The position numbers and the translations under genes were made by a program. 64,000 bases of DNA from Arthrobacter sulfonylureivorans (GTDB lineage Bacteria; Actinomycetota; Actinomycetes; Actinomycetales; Micrococcaceae). Where the stretch lies: contig RJAE01000005.1 of NCBI GenBank assembly GCA_004000035.1, positions 205,213-269,212 on the forward strand, given 5' to 3'. The notes beneath the pieces are model-generated. The model made no database searches. It was not told the DNA's origin and saw nothing but the letters and a program-made list of their open reading frames with translations. Positions 14,249-23,672 of the stretch are shown piece after piece (within the stretch, counting starts at the first letter, position 1; each line of letters opens with the position of its first letter).

Positions 14249-17247
14249 TTGGACACCTCCTCCTCGATCGTTGCCGGCGCGTGGAGCTCCGAAGCCTTGC
14301 GGCCGCGGGAGGTACGCTCTTCGGTTCGTTCGTCGATCTCCGAGCCGAAGCTGCGCAGCACGTCCAGCACCAACCCGACCACCACCAGGTAGACGCCGAT
14401 GTCAAAGATCGTCGAGGTGACGAACTTGTGGTCGCCGAAGACCGGCAGGCTGAACTCGATGATGGCGCTTTGGAAGACCTGGCCGCCCAGGAAGAGCGGG
14501 ACGACGGCGGTCAGCGCCGCGGCGGCAAGCCCTACGCCCAGCAGCAGGCCGGCACTGACGGGCGTGGCTTCAGCCAGCTCGACCCGCCCTCCGGCCAGAT
14601 AGCGGATGGTGAGCGCGATGCCGGCCAGCAGCCCGCCCGCGAACCCGCCGCCGGGCAGGTTGTGGCCGGCCAGCAGCAGGTAAACGGAGAAGATCATCAC
14701 GGAGTGGAAGAGCAGCCGGGTGATCACCTCGAAGATGATGGACCGGCGTTCCGGCGCCAGCGTCCGGCCGGCCACGAGCCAGGCGTCGCGCGGCACAACG
14801 GCGAACTTGCGGGCAGTTGCCAGGGCCGCTGCCTCGCGGTCCGAGTGCGCCACCATTTCGTAGCCGCGGCCCACCGAGCCGCTGGCGACGGCGTCAACTG
14901 ACGGTGGGCGCTGGTCGCCGCGGCCGCGGATGAAGATCAGGCTGGCCACGCCGGTAGCTGCCAGTGCCAGCACGGAAATTTCCCCGAACGTGTCCCACGC
15001 ACGGATGTCCACGAGGATGACGTTGACGATGTTCCTGCCGCCGCCGTCCTCGTAGGCCAACTTCGGCAGGGCAAGTGATACCGGATCTGCCGTGCGTGCT
15101 GCCATCGCCGTCATCGCGATCACGATCATGGTCAAGCCAAAGGCGGCGCCAATGACGGCGCGGAGCAGTTTGAAGCGGCCGGGTGTGCGCAGCCACAGCC
15201 GCGCCGGCAGGGAACGCAGCGCCAGCACGATCGCCACCAGGGAGATCGTTTCCACCAGCATTTGGGTCAGGGCCAGATCCGGAGCACCCTGGATGGCGAA
15301 GATAAAGGCCAGCCCATAGCCGGTCACCGAGACCATCAGCACGGCCATGAAGCGCTTGTTTGCACGGATGGCACCGAGCGCTCCCGCCACCACGATCAGC
15401 CCCGCAATAGCCTGCGCCGGCGTATCGAACCACACCAGGCTTTCCGGCAGCGGGGCATCCATCAGCACGACGGCGCTCAGCGGCGTCACGATGGCAACGA
15501 TCAGGATCACGCACAGATAGAAGACCAACGAACCGCGCTGGGTGCGGCCGGTGACCCAGATGGCCACCTCGTCCAACACGCCGATAATGCCGCGGTAGAT
15601 CCGATCGGCCTCGGGAATGAAGTGGATCTTGGCTTGGAAGGCGGCCACCGGCGTGCGCAGCAGGAACAAGGCGACTCCGGCGGCAAGCGTGATCGCCGTC
15701 AGGCCCAGCGCCGGTGTCAGTCCGTGCCAGAGCGCCAGATGCGTGACGACCGTATCCAGCGGGAAAAGCCCTGCATACGGTTCGACGGCGTTTTCCACCG
15801 GAACCGGCCACAGCCCGAACAAGACGGTGGCCACGGCCAGGATGGCCGGCGCCGCCAGGAAGGCCCACGGAACAGGTTTGAACTCGATGGCCGCCAGGCC
15901 GGGTTTGGCCGCAAACCCGCCCCAGATAAACCGGGCGCTGTAGGCGAACGTCAGGATGGAGCCAATCACAATGCCTGCCAGCAGCAGTCCGCCCACCCAG
16001 CCGGAGGCCTCCTCGCGGTGGATGAAGGCCTCGTAGACCGACTCTTTGGCGACGAAGCCCAGCAACGGAGGTAGGCCTGCCATGGAGGCGGCTCCGATTA
16101 AGGCCACCACGAACAGCTTCGGGGCTTTGCGGTACAGATGGGACAGTTCGCGGATGTCACGCGTTCCGGACTGGTGGTCAATGATGCCCACCACCAGGAA
16201 CAGCGTCGCCTTGAAGAAGCCGTGGGCCAGCAACAAGCCCAAGCCGGCCAAGGCGGCTTCCTGCGAGCCAAGTCCGACCACGAGGGTCAGGAAACCCAAT
16301 TGGCTGACCGTGCCGTAGGCCAAGATCAGCTTCAGGTCGTGCTGGCGCAGGGCCTGCCAGCCGCCCACCAGCATGGTCAGCAGCCCGAGTCCCAGCACCA
16401 CGGGGTGCCAGTAGTCGGTGCTGGAGAATCCGGGAGCCAGCAAGGCCACCAGATAGATGCCGGCCTTGACCATGGCGGCTGCATGCAGGTAGGCGCTGAC
16501 CGGCGTCGGCGCGGCCATTGCCGCCGGGAGCCAGAAGTGGAACGGCACCAAGGCCGACTTGCTGATCGCCCCAACCAGCATCAGCAGGATGGCGATATCG
16601 ATGATCTGCCCGTAGGCCATCAGCGAACTGGCTTCTGCGAGGATCTCGGAAATCCGGTAGGTGCCGGCGGTCTGGCCGATCATCAGGATGCCGACCAACA
16701 TCGCCAGGCCACCAAATGTGGTGACGATCAAGGCCTGCAGCGCCGACCTACGCGCCGAGAGCCGGTGCCTGGCATACCCGATCAGCAGGTAGGAGAGCAC
16801 ACTGGTCAGTTCCCAGAAGATGTACATCAGGATCAGGTCATCGGCGGTGACCAAACCGAACATGGCCCCGGTGAAGGCCAGCAACTGTGCGCCGAAAGGA
16901 CCGATGTCGGGATCGTCGGCCTTGAAGTAACGGGCGCAGTAGAACAGCACCAAGGCCCCGACACCGAGAATAAGGATGCAGAGCACCGCGGCCAGCGTGT
17001 CCATCCGGAAGGCCAGCTCCAGCTGCAGGCCCGGCACCCAGGCGAAGACTTCCGACGGCGGAGCGTTGGGGGCGCCGTCCAGTGCCTTCTGGTTCGCGTT
17101 GGTGTAGCTGCCGAACGTGGCGATCAACCAGATGAATCCGGCGGCGGGAACCGCAGCCAGAATGTAGAAGGTTGAGCGACCGAGTTTCCGGAAAATCAAA
17201 GGCGCTACAAAGGCCACCGCAAAAAGCAGGGTGAGCACGATCAGCAC
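14245..17247 (-). CDS. mnhA: Mrp-type Na+/H+ antiporter fused subunits A and B
   Basis: A 1000-residue first gene of the operon. Residues about 1-650 resemble NuoL/MnhA, with the proton-channel core LVPFHFWLPAAMAAPTPVSA. The next region holds the DUF4040 segment (FIFAIQGAPDLALTQMLVE). The last ~170 residues are an MnhB domain (YLLLAGHNLPGGGFAGGLLAG). A-B fusions are common in actinobacterial Mrp operons. The GTG at 17247 has GGAG 8 nt upstream. The complex exports Na+ in exchange for protons and supports pH and salt tolerance. Confidence 0.94.
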   Translation of the reverse strand: MLIVLTLLFAVAFVAPLIFRKLGRSTFYILAAVPAAGFIWLIATFGSYTNANQKALDGAPNAPPSEVFAWVPGLQLELAFRMDTLAAVLCILILGVGALVLFYCARYFKADDPDIGPFGAQLLAFTGAMFGLVTADDLILMYIFWELTSVLSYLLIGYARHRLSARRSALQALIVTTFGGLAMLVGILMIGQTAGTYRISEILAEASSLMAYGQIIDIAILLMLVGAISKSALVPFHFWLPAAMAAPTPVSAYLHAAAMVKAGIYLVALLAPGFSSTDYWHPVVLGLGLLTMLVGGWQALRQHDLKLILAYGTVSQLGFLTLVVGLGSQEAALAGLGLLLAHGFFKATLFLVVGIIDHQSGTRDIRELSHLYRKAPKLFVVALIGAASMAGLPPLLGFVAKESVYEAFIHREEASGWVGGLLLAGIVIGSILTFAYSARFIWGGFAAKPGLAAIEFKPVPWAFLAAPAILAVATVLFGLWPVPVENAVEPYAGLFPLDTVVTHLALWHGLTPALGLTAITLAAGVALFLLRTPVAAFQAKIHFIPEADRIYRGIIGVLDEVAIWVTGRTQRGSLVFYLCVILIVAIVTPLSAVVLMDAPLPESLVWFDTPAQAIAGLIVVAGALGAIRANKRFMAVLMVSVTGYGLAFIFAIQGAPDLALTQMLVETISLVAIVLALRSLPARLWLRTPGRFKLLRAVIGAAFGLTMIVIAMTAMAARTADPVSLALPKLAYEDGGGRNIVNVILVDIRAWDTFGEISVLALAATGVASLIFIRGRGDQRPPSVDAVASGSVGRGYEMVAHSDREAAALATARKFAVVPRDAWLVAGRTLAPERRSIIFEVITRLLFHSVMIFSVYLLLAGHNLPGGGFAGGLLAGIALTIRYLAGGRVELAEATPVSAGLLLGVGLAAAALTAVVPLFLGGQVFQSAIIEFSLPVFGDHKFVTSTIFDIGVYLVVVGLVLDVLRSFGSEIDERTEERTSRGRKASELHAPATIEEEVSK

Positions 17248-17454
17248 GGGGATACTCCGGAACTTCCTTCAGCTTTGGGCAAGGATCAGGCGGACGAGGC
17301 CATGCTCCATTCTACTCATGGCATAAACGCTTCCGCCCCGCCGGGGCGTCACATCCAGCCGCCGGGCCTCCTCCGGCAGGCCCTCAGACTCGCTGTTCGT
17401 CAAACATTCACGCGGCTGACGGCGCTGCTCAAAGTTCGCACCGGGCGAAACGGA

Positions 17455-17460
17455 TAGCAT
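17455..17460 (+). promoter_or_regulatory. Putative -10 of a leaderless promoter (MFS gene)
   Basis: TAGCAT lies 6 nt before ATG 17467. There is no ribosome-binding site in the gap. Confidence 0.4.
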
Positions 17461-17466
17461 CGCGGT

Positions 17467-18843
17467 ATGACTGACTCGGCCGGCATGCCGGCAACCCAAG
17501 AAGCGGGCGGTGCGGCAGCGGAACGGCTGAACAAAAAGCACGTCCTGGCCTGGGCGTCCTGGGACTGGGGGTCGGCGGCGTTCAACGCCGTGATGACGAC
17601 CTTTGTCTTTACCGTCTACCTGACCAGCGATGCCTTCGGCGGCGAGGCGTTCGCCTCGGAAATCCTCGGCTACGGGCTGGCCATCGCCGGGCTGGCCATC
17701 GCGCTGCTGGCGCCGGTGACCGGCCAGCGTTCGGACACCGGCGGCCGCCGCAAACTCTGGCTTGGCGTCAACAGTGTGGCGGTGGCGGTGCTGACCGGCC
17801 TCTGCTTCTTCGTCTTCCCGTCGCCGGGGTTCCTGTTCCTGGGCGTGGCGCTGATCGCGCTGGCCAACATCTTTTTCGAGTTCGCGAATGTGAACTACTA
17901 CGCGATGCTGACGCAAATTTCCACCCCGTCAACCATCGGCAAAGTCAGCGGGTTCGGCTGGGCGATGGGTTATGTTGGCGGCGTCGTGGCGCTGGCCCTG
18001 GTGCTCGTCGGGTTTGTCCTGCCGGAAGCCGGTTGGTTCGGCGCCACCGCTGACAACGGGCTGAATATCCGCCTGGTGGCGGTGTTCTGTGCCGTCTGGT
18101 TCATGGTCTTCGCACTGCCGGTGCTGTTTGCCGTTCCGGAGGTCCCTCGGCAGCCGGCGGCCGCATCGCTGGGTTTCTTCGCGTCCTACGGGCTGCTCTT
18201 CCGCCGTATCAAGGCGATCTTCCGCTCCAGCCCGCACACGATTTTCTTCCTGATCGCCAGCGCCATTTTCCGCGATGGGCTCGCCGCGGTGTTCACCTTC
18301 GGCGGGGTGATTGCCGCCGGCACCTTCGGTTTCTCGCTCAGCCAGGTGATCGTCTTCGCCATCGCCGGCAACGTGGTGGCGGCGCTGGGGGCGGTGTGCG
18401 GCGGGGTGCTGGACGACCGGGTCGGCCCGAAGAATGTCATCGTCTGGGCCTTGTCCGGACTGATCGTCGCGGCTGCCGCAATCTTCGTTCTGGGCGCCGG
18501 CGACCACGTCTTCTTCGGCAACGTCTGGACCGGCGATACCACTTTCTGGGTGTTCGGCCTGCTGCTGTGCCTGTTCGTCGGGCCGGCCCAGTCGTCGTCG
18601 CGCGCCTATCTGGCCCGGCTCGCGCCGCGCGGCGAGGAAGGCGAGTTTTTCGGCCTCTACGCCACCACCGGCCGGGCCGTCAGCTTCCTGGCGCCGTCGC
18701 TGTTCGCACTGTTCATCACCGTCTTCGGCGAACAGCGCTACGGCATCCTGGGCATCCTGGTGGTGCTGCTGGCCGGCCTGCTGCTGCTGCTGCCGGTCAA
18801 ACCCCCGGCCAAGATCCAGCAGGCCACCACTCCCGCGGCCTGA
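17467..18843 (+). CDS. MFS transporter, UMF1/Atg22-like family
   Basis: A 458-residue transporter with about 12 membrane helices. The N-terminus has the ASWDWGSAAFNAVMTTFVFTVYL block found in the UMF1 branch related to yeast Atg22, followed by the MFS loop GQRSDTGGRRK. Yeast Atg22 exports amino acids from vacuoles; substrates of the bacterial relatives are mostly unknown. The gene is monocistronic and converges on dcd, with an inverted repeat between the stops. Confidence 0.87.
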   Translation: MTDSAGMPATQEAGGAAAERLNKKHVLAWASWDWGSAAFNAVMTTFVFTVYLTSDAFGGEAFASEILGYGLAIAGLAIALLAPVTGQRSDTGGRRKLWLGVNSVAVAVLTGLCFFVFPSPGFLFLGVALIALANIFFEFANVNYYAMLTQISTPSTIGKVSGFGWAMGYVGGVVALALVLVGFVLPEAGWFGATADNGLNIRLVAVFCAVWFMVFALPVLFAVPEVPRQPAAASLGFFASYGLLFRRIKAIFRSSPHTIFFLIASAIFRDGLAAVFTFGGVIAAGTFGFSLSQVIVFAIAGNVVAALGAVCGGVLDDRVGPKNVIVWALSGLIVAAAAIFVLGAGDHVFFGNVWTGDTTFWVFGLLLCLFVGPAQSSSRAYLARLAPRGEEGEFFGLYATTGRAVSFLAPSLFALFITVFGEQRYGILGILVVLLAGLLLLLPVKPPAKIQQATTPAA

Positions 18844-18844
18844 G

Positions 18845-18874
18845 TCCCGCGGGACCTGGCTGGGTCCCGCGGGA
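18845..18874. terminator. Inverted repeat between convergent genes
   Basis: A 12-bp perfect stem (18845-18856 with 18863-18874) with a 6-nt loop starts 2 nt after the MFS stop. Each arm is itself the palindrome TCCCGCGGGA. There is no T tract. Confidence 0.55.
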
Positions 18875-18902
18875 ACCGGTTGCGCCGCCGGGCGCAGCCG
18901 GA

Positions 18903-19484
18903 TCAGCGTTCGATGACCGTGCGGTGGAAATTCTGGTAGCTGCGCGAGGCTGTGGGGCCGCGCTGGCCCTGATACCGGTTGCCGTATTCGCCGGAGCCGT
19001 ACGGGTGCTCTGCCGGCGAGGACAGCCGGAAGAAGCACAACTGGCCGATTTTGGAGCCCGGCCAGAGCTTGATCGGCAGCGTTGCCATGTTGGAGAGCTC
19101 AAGCGTCACGTGTCCGGAAAAGCCGGGATCGATGAATCCTGCCGTCGAGTGCGTCAGCAGGCCCAGCCGCCCCAGCGAGGACTTGCCCTCCAGCCGGGCG
19201 GCGATGTCGTCGGGCAGCGTCACCGTCTCATAGGTGGAGCCGAGGACAAATTCGCCCGGATGCAGGATGAGAGGCTCCTCCGGGTCCACCTCCACCAGGC
19301 GGGTGAGCTCGGGCTGCTCCAATTGCGGGTCGATGTGGGCGTACTTGTGGTTGTCGAACAGCCGGAAGAACCGGTCAAGCCGCACGTCCACGCTCGAGGG
19401 CTGGATCATGTCCGGCTGGAACGGATCAAGAATGATGCGTTCGGAGTCCACTTCGGCACGAATATCACGGTCGGAGATCAGCAC
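18903..19484 (-). CDS. dcd: dCTP deaminase, probably the bifunctional deaminase/dUTPase type
   Basis: A 193-residue homotrimeric nucleotide enzyme converting dCTP to dUTP or, in the mycobacterial type, directly to dUMP. The active-site block [11 protein letters not shown] puts Ser102 and Arg106 at the same positions as I recall for the Mycobacterium tuberculosis bifunctional enzyme. [19 protein letters not shown] follows, then the C-terminal GNRYQGQRG nucleotide lid. The start is GTG at 19484 with no ribosome-binding site; TATTTT lies 6 nt upstream, suggesting a leaderless mRNA. Bifunctionality is inferred from motif positions only. Confidence 0.94.
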   Translation of the reverse strand: MLISDRDIRAEVDSERIILDPFQPDMIQPSSVDVRLDRFFRLFDNHKYAHIDPQLEQPELTRLVEVDPEEPLILHPGEFVLGSTYETVTLPDDIAARLEGKSSLGRLGLLTHSTAGFIDPGFSGHVTLELSNMATLPIKLWPGSKIGQLCFFRLSSPAEHPYGSGEYGNRYQGQRGPTASRSYQNFHRTVIER

Positions 19485-19490
19485 ACTCTA

Positions 19491-19496
19491 AAAATA
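19491..19496 (-). promoter_or_regulatory. Putative -10 of a leaderless promoter (dcd)
   Basis: TATTTT on the minus strand, 6 nt before GTG 19484, in an otherwise GC-rich region. Confidence 0.5.
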
Positions 19497-19688
19497 CACG
19501 GGACCGGGCCCCTCCCCTGCCGCATGACGCGGCCGCCCCTTGGAAGCGTCCGCGCTCCGGCCCCTGTCCCGATCCGTGTTCGGGTGCGACCATGGAATCA
19601 GTCGGGCCGCACGAGATCCGTTGGCGGCCACCAAACCGCTGCCGGCGGGGGAACGAACGGCCTCCGCCGGCAGCCCTCTTCCGCAGCC

Positions 19689-20558
19689 CTATTCAGCCGG
19701 TCCTGCCCTGCCGATCTCCGTGCGCACCGCATACAGCTCCGGGAAGAACGTGAGCTCCAGCGCCCGGCGGAGGAAGCCGACGCCGGAGGATCCGCCGGTG
19801 CCGCGCTTCATGCCGATGGTCCGTTCCACTGTTTTCAGGTGCCGGAAGCGCCAGAGCTGGAAGTTGTCTTCCAGGTCCACCAGTTCCTCGCAGGCCTCGT
19901 AGACGTCCCAGTTCCGCCCGGCATTCTCGTAGACGGAGGTGAAGGTCTGCACCAGTTCCGGGTTGAAAACGTGTGCCTCGGTCACGTCCCGGTCCAGCAA
20001 CTCCGCCGGGATTGGATAACCGTGCCGGTGCAGGTAGGCCAGGAACTCGTCGTACACGCTGCTCTGCTCCAGCAGTTCCGCGAGCAAGGCCTGGGCGGCC
20101 GGATCATTCGCGAAGACGTCCAGCATGCCCTTGTTCTTGTTGCCCAGCAGGAACTCCACCGCGCGGTACTGATAGGACTGAAAGCCCGACGACGATCCCA
20201 GCGCCCCGCGGAATTCGGCGTATTCGGACGGCGTGAGCGTTGCCAGCACCGACCATTGCTCGGTCAGCGAGCGCTGGATGTGCTTGATCCGGGCGATGCC
20301 CTTCATCGCGAAGCGCAAATCGTCGTCGCGCAGTTTTTGCCGTACCGCGCGCAGCTCGTGCAGCACCAGTTTCAGCCACAGCTCGGAGGTCTGGTGCTGG
20401 ATGATGAACAGCAGCTCGTCGTGGTGCTCCGGACGGCTGACTGGGTGCTGGGCAGCGAGCAACTGGTCCAGTGACAGGTAGGAGCCATAGCTCATCTTGT
20501 CCGAAAAGTCGGTCTCGATATTGTCTTCGAGCCGGCGGGTGTTCTTGTCTACGGTCAT
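19689..20558 (-). CDS. kynA: Tryptophan 2,3-dioxygenase
   Basis: A 289-residue heme dioxygenase that opens the indole ring of L-tryptophan to N-formylkynurenine, the first step of the kynurenine pathway. The sequence has [19 protein letters not shown]. Counting from the ATG puts Phe51, His55, Arg117 and the heme ligand His240 exactly where the Xanthomonas enzyme has its substrate and heme residues. No kynurenine formamidase or kynureninase is in the window, so the gene appears isolated here. No clear ribosome-binding site precedes the ATG. Confidence 0.97.
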   Translation of the reverse strand: MTVDKNTRRLEDNIETDFSDKMSYGSYLSLDQLLAAQHPVSRPEHHDELLFIIQHQTSELWLKLVLHELRAVRQKLRDDDLRFAMKGIARIKHIQRSLTEQWSVLATLTPSEYAEFRGALGSSSGFQSYQYRAVEFLLGNKNKGMLDVFANDPAAQALLAELLEQSSVYDEFLAYLHRHGYPIPAELLDRDVTEAHVFNPELVQTFTSVYENAGRNWDVYEACEELVDLEDNFQLWRFRHLKTVERTIGMKRGTGGSSGVGFLRRALELTFFPELYAVRTEIGRAGPAE

Positions 20559-20644
20559 AGCGGCTTCCGTCGGTTCCCCTGCCTCATTGCAGGACTGCTA
20601 CCAGCCTACGGCCCGCGCCACGCTCCCGGCCGGTACACTCCCCC

Positions 20645-21262
20645 TCAGCCGCGGACCGACGAGTCCCATCGCCACTTCTGTCCGCGGGTTTCGGGGGTCC
20701 TGCCGCTGGCCCTCAACAGGTCCAGCCAGGGATCGCCGGTCCGCTCCGCAGCCGGGAAGATCCGGTCCAATACCCGACCGACCACCGCAGCATCCGGACG
20801 GTAGTCGATCCCCTGTGCAGCGAGGATATCGAACCCGTGCAGCACGGCTTCAGCCACCCCCATCGCTGCGAAACCGGACGCGTCCGAGGTTCCCGCCGGA
20901 TGGTAGCCCCGGTGGCCTGCCGGCGCAGTGGCCGTGACGGCATAGAGCAGGCCGGCTGCGGCGTCGAAGCAGCTGACGATTCCGGCAGTCCCCGTGGCGG
21001 GATCGGGCCAGAACAAGATGTCCGGCCCGCCCGACTGCCACGGGGGCGGATCCACCAACACCACGTAGTCATCCTGCGGCGGTCGGCGGCCGGACAATTG
21101 CATCGCATAGAAGGCGAAGTCGTCCATCAGATGTGCGGCCGTCTCGCGGCAGTCCCAGGCCAGCTCGAGCGCAGGCTTGCCCCAGGCAACGTCCGGCAGT
21201 TCCGCGAAACGGCCGGTCAGGTCGTCGGTGATGGTGCGGAAGTCGTCCGCCGTCGGTCCCAT
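20645..21262 (-). CDS. DinB-like / mycothiol-dependent maleylpyruvate isomerase N-terminal domain protein
   Basis: A 205-residue protein of the actinobacterial MDMPI_N/TIGR03086-type group, a DinB-like four-helix metal-binding fold. Candidate metal-binding His residues are seen in TAAHLMDDFAFYA and EAVLHGFDIL, the two helices that carry them in relatives. Members use mycothiol or are of unknown function. The ATG at 21262 is preferred over the ATG at 21301 because GGGAGGA lies 7 nt upstream of it. It follows the DUF1684 gene on the same strand with about 50 nt between. Confidence 0.75.
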   Translation of the reverse strand: MGPTADDFRTITDDLTGRFAELPDVAWGKPALELAWDCRETAAHLMDDFAFYAMQLSGRRPPQDDYVVLVDPPPWQSGGPDILFWPDPATGTAGIVSCFDAAAGLLYAVTATAPAGHRGYHPAGTSDASGFAAMGVAEAVLHGFDILAAQGIDYRPDAAVVGRVLDRIFPAAERTGDPWLDLLRASGRTPETRGQKWRWDSSVRG

Positions 21263-21313
21263 CCGACGATCCTCCCGCAGGTTGGCCTCCGGCGCCACCA
21301 TTCGGACTGGAAG

Positions 21314-22129
21314 TCAGCGCGCCCGGCGTTCACCGGCTTCCACCGGGGCCGCTATGACGTTGCCGTCAACCGGCATCGGGCAGGTGCCGAAGTCGGTGAA
21401 CGCGCTGGGAAAATTTGTGGCGCGGTTGAAATCGATCAGCACGGTACCGTCAGGGCCGGGACGGCGGGTCGCAACGGAACGCCAGCCCGCGGTGGTTTCC
21501 CCGTTGGTGGCGTCATGGAAGTTCAGCGACAACGCCCCCAGTCTCTCCGGCTCGGCCACCAGCGTGTGCCGGGTACCGTCCAGTTCGAAGCTGACTGTGC
21601 CCACCGCGGAGATGGCGCCGGGTACGTCTGGGTTCGACGTGGCGATCGGCAGGGTCCGCGGTTCGTCGTATGCGTCAAACCTGCCGGCCACCACCAGATC
21701 CGGGTTGTAGTCGAAGACCGGTACGGCCTCGAAGTCCGCATGCACCGGCGAAGCATTGTCCCGGGTCCGGATGGCATAGCGGTCGCCACGGGCGGCAAGT
21801 TCGACGGCGATGCTGCCGCGGCGCACCCAGAGCAGCGATTCCTCGTTGCCCAAAGTGGCCGTAAACGTCCCGACCGCCGGCTCGCCGGTTTCCATGAAGT
21901 ACAAGCCGTCGTCCGCCTCTGCAGTCAGGGTGGCATGTCCGCCGGCGGATGCCGGACCGTAGGCGCTCCACAGGCCCGTGATCTGGTCCAGCGGTGCCGG
22001 CTCGGCGGGCAGCCACTGCAGCGAGGTCAGCGTCAGCCAGCCGTGCTCGACGGCCAGCGCCTGGTTCCGGTGATCCCGGAAGCGCAGCCAGCTTTCCCGG
22101 CGTCGGGCGTCGTCACTTGAATTCCCCAT
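21314..22129 (-). CDS. DUF1684 domain protein
   Basis: A 271-residue soluble protein. The C-terminal block DFNRATNFPSAFTDFGTCPMP and the preceding LSLNFHDATNGETTAGWRS are the recognisable signature of DUF1684, a family of unknown function common in actinobacteria. The ATG at 22129 is chosen because the frame upstream of it lacks family-like sequence; GGAAGG lies 6 nt before it. It may be co-transcribed with the DinB-like gene downstream. Confidence 0.8.
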   Translation of the reverse strand: MGNSSDDARRRESWLRFRDHRNQALAVEHGWLTLTSLQWLPAEPAPLDQITGLWSAYGPASAGGHATLTAEADDGLYFMETGEPAVGTFTATLGNEESLLWVRRGSIAVELAARGDRYAIRTRDNASPVHADFEAVPVFDYNPDLVVAGRFDAYDEPRTLPIATSNPDVPGAISAVGTVSFELDGTRHTLVAEPERLGALSLNFHDATNGETTAGWRSVATRRPGPDGTVLIDFNRATNFPSAFTDFGTCPMPVDGNVIAAPVEAGERRAR

Positions 22130-22247
22130 GCTCGCCTTCCCTCGCGCTACGCCCGCAGTCGCCGGGCGGTATGCGGCACAACGTTCCTTTCCGTCCACCG
22201 TATTCCCCCGGCCAGCCGGTTCCGGGCCCGCGCGAACCATGGCGCAT

Positions 22248-22275
22248 TTGCCTGCGGGAGAATACGCTCTATTTT
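22248..22275 (+). promoter_or_regulatory. Candidate promoter of the carbohydrate ABC transporter operon
   Basis: TTGCCT (22248-22253), 16-nt spacer, TATTTT (22270-22275), about 75 nt upstream of the binding-protein ATG. It sits in the only AT-richer stretch of the divergent gap. Confidence 0.5.
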
Positions 22276-22352
22276 TACGAGGCTGCGTGGCACATAAGAG
22301 CGACAGAAGCCGGGCAGCCGGAGCGTCTACCAGAACGTGGAGGCTAGTGCCG

Positions 22353-23672
22353 ATGCCCAGAGACGGATACCGGCCGCGCTACCGGCGCGGCACAGCTCGA
22401 ACCGGAGCGGCCGTGGTGCTGGCGCTCGGAGCCACGCTGCTGGCAGGCTGCAGCGCCGAGGAGGGGCCTCCCACTCTGACTTGGTACATCAACCCCGACG
22501 CAGGCGGCCAGGCAGCGATCGCCGAAAAATGTACCGAGGCCGCGGGCGGCGAGTACCGGATCGAAACGTCGCTGCTGCCCAATGACGCCGCCTCGCAGCG
22601 GGAGCAGCTGGCCCGGCGGCTGGCAGCCGGCGACTCGTCGCTGGACATTATGAGCCTGGACCCACCGTTCATCCCCGAACTGGCGGAGCCGGGATTCCTG
22701 GCCCCGGTCCCGGACGCTGTGGCGCAGCGGACCACGCAGAACGTGGTGGAGGGGGCTCTCACCGGAGCCACCTGGAAAGACAAACTCGTGGCCGTCCCGT
22801 TCTGGGCCAATACTCAATTGCTCTGGTACCGGAAGTCGGTGGCCGAGGCAGCCGGCTTGGACATGACGAAGCCGGTCACCTGGCAACAACTGATCGACGC
22901 CGCCGCCAAGGAAGACAAGTTCCTGGGCGTGCAGGGCCAGCGCGGCGAATCGATGACCGTCTGGCTGAATGCCTTGGTCGAATCGGCCGGTGGCCACATT
23001 CTGGAGAATCCGGAGGCCAAGGCCGACCAGATCGAGCTGGGTCTGGACAGCAAGGCCGGCACGGAAGCCGCCCAGGTCATCTCCACCATCGGCAAGGACG
23101 GACTGGGCGGGCCCGGGCTGCCGACCCAGGACGAGAACAATTCGATGATCCTGTTCCAGGGCGACAAGGGCTCGTTCATGGTCAACTGGCCGTTCGTCTG
23201 GCCGGCCACCAACGCCTCCGTGGAGGACGGCACACTGGATGCGTCGCTGATCAAGGACATCGGCTGGACTCTGTACCCGCGGATGAACGAAGGCGAGCAA
23301 TCTGCGCCGCCGCTCGGCGGCATCAACCTGGGCGTGGGGGCCGCCAGCAAACACCCTGATCTGGCCTACGCCGCCATCGAGTGCATCGTCACCCCGGAGA
23401 ACCAAGCCGAGTACTTCATTTCCAATGGCAACCCGCCCTCGAACACCGAGGCTTACAACGATCCGCGGATCAAGGATTCCTTCCCGATGGCCGACACCAT
23501 TCGCGAATCCTTGGAACTGTCGGCGCCGCGTCCGCAGACGGTGTTCTACAACGAAGTTTCCACCAGCCTGCAGCAGAATTTCGCTCCGCCGGATCAGGTG
23601 GATCCCGCGATCACGCCGCAGGAGACGTCGGACTTCATCGTTTCCGTCCTACGGGGGGAGAACCTGCTGTGA
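22353..23672 (+). CDS. Carbohydrate ABC transporter substrate-binding lipoprotein, LpqY-like
   Basis: A 439-residue extracellular solute-binding protein of family 1. Residues 13-33 are a lipoprotein signal with lipobox LAGC (Cys33). The mature start TLTWYINPDAGGQ and SLDIMSLDPPFIPELAEPGF resemble the LpqY group, which binds trehalose in mycobacteria. GGAGG lies 9 nt before the ATG; the much longer open frame upstream includes the promoter region and is not coding. It heads an operon with two permeases and an ATPase. The sugar is inferred only by similarity. Confidence 0.9.
   Translation: MPRDGYRPRYRRGTARTGAAVVLALGATLLAGCSAEEGPPTLTWYINPDAGGQAAIAEKCTEAAGGEYRIETSLLPNDAASQREQLARRLAAGDSSLDIMSLDPPFIPELAEPGFLAPVPDAVAQRTTQNVVEGALTGATWKDKLVAVPFWANTQLLWYRKSVAEAAGLDMTKPVTWQQLIDAAAKEDKFLGVQGQRGESMTVWLNALVESAGGHILENPEAKADQIELGLDSKAGTEAAQVISTIGKDGLGGPGLPTQDENNSMILFQGDKGSFMVNWPFVWPATNASVEDGTLDASLIKDIGWTLYPRMNEGEQSAPPLGGINLGVGAASKHPDLAYAAIECIVTPENQAEYFISNGNPPSNTEAYNDPRIKDSFPMADTIRESLELSAPRPQTVFYNEVSTSLQQNFAPPDQVDPAITPQETSDFIVSVLRGENLL

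Noticed and set aside
16138-17175. Long open frame on the plus strand opposite mnhA (345 codons)
   Set aside because: Antisense to a conserved subunit. The translation is rich in Gln, Arg, His and Gly with no family motif, the usual shadow in GC-rich DNA.
23381-23668. Earlier start for sugar permease 1
   Set aside because: It would overlap the binding-protein gene by almost 300 bp; the GTG at 23669 has a good ribosome-binding site and a coupling overlap.
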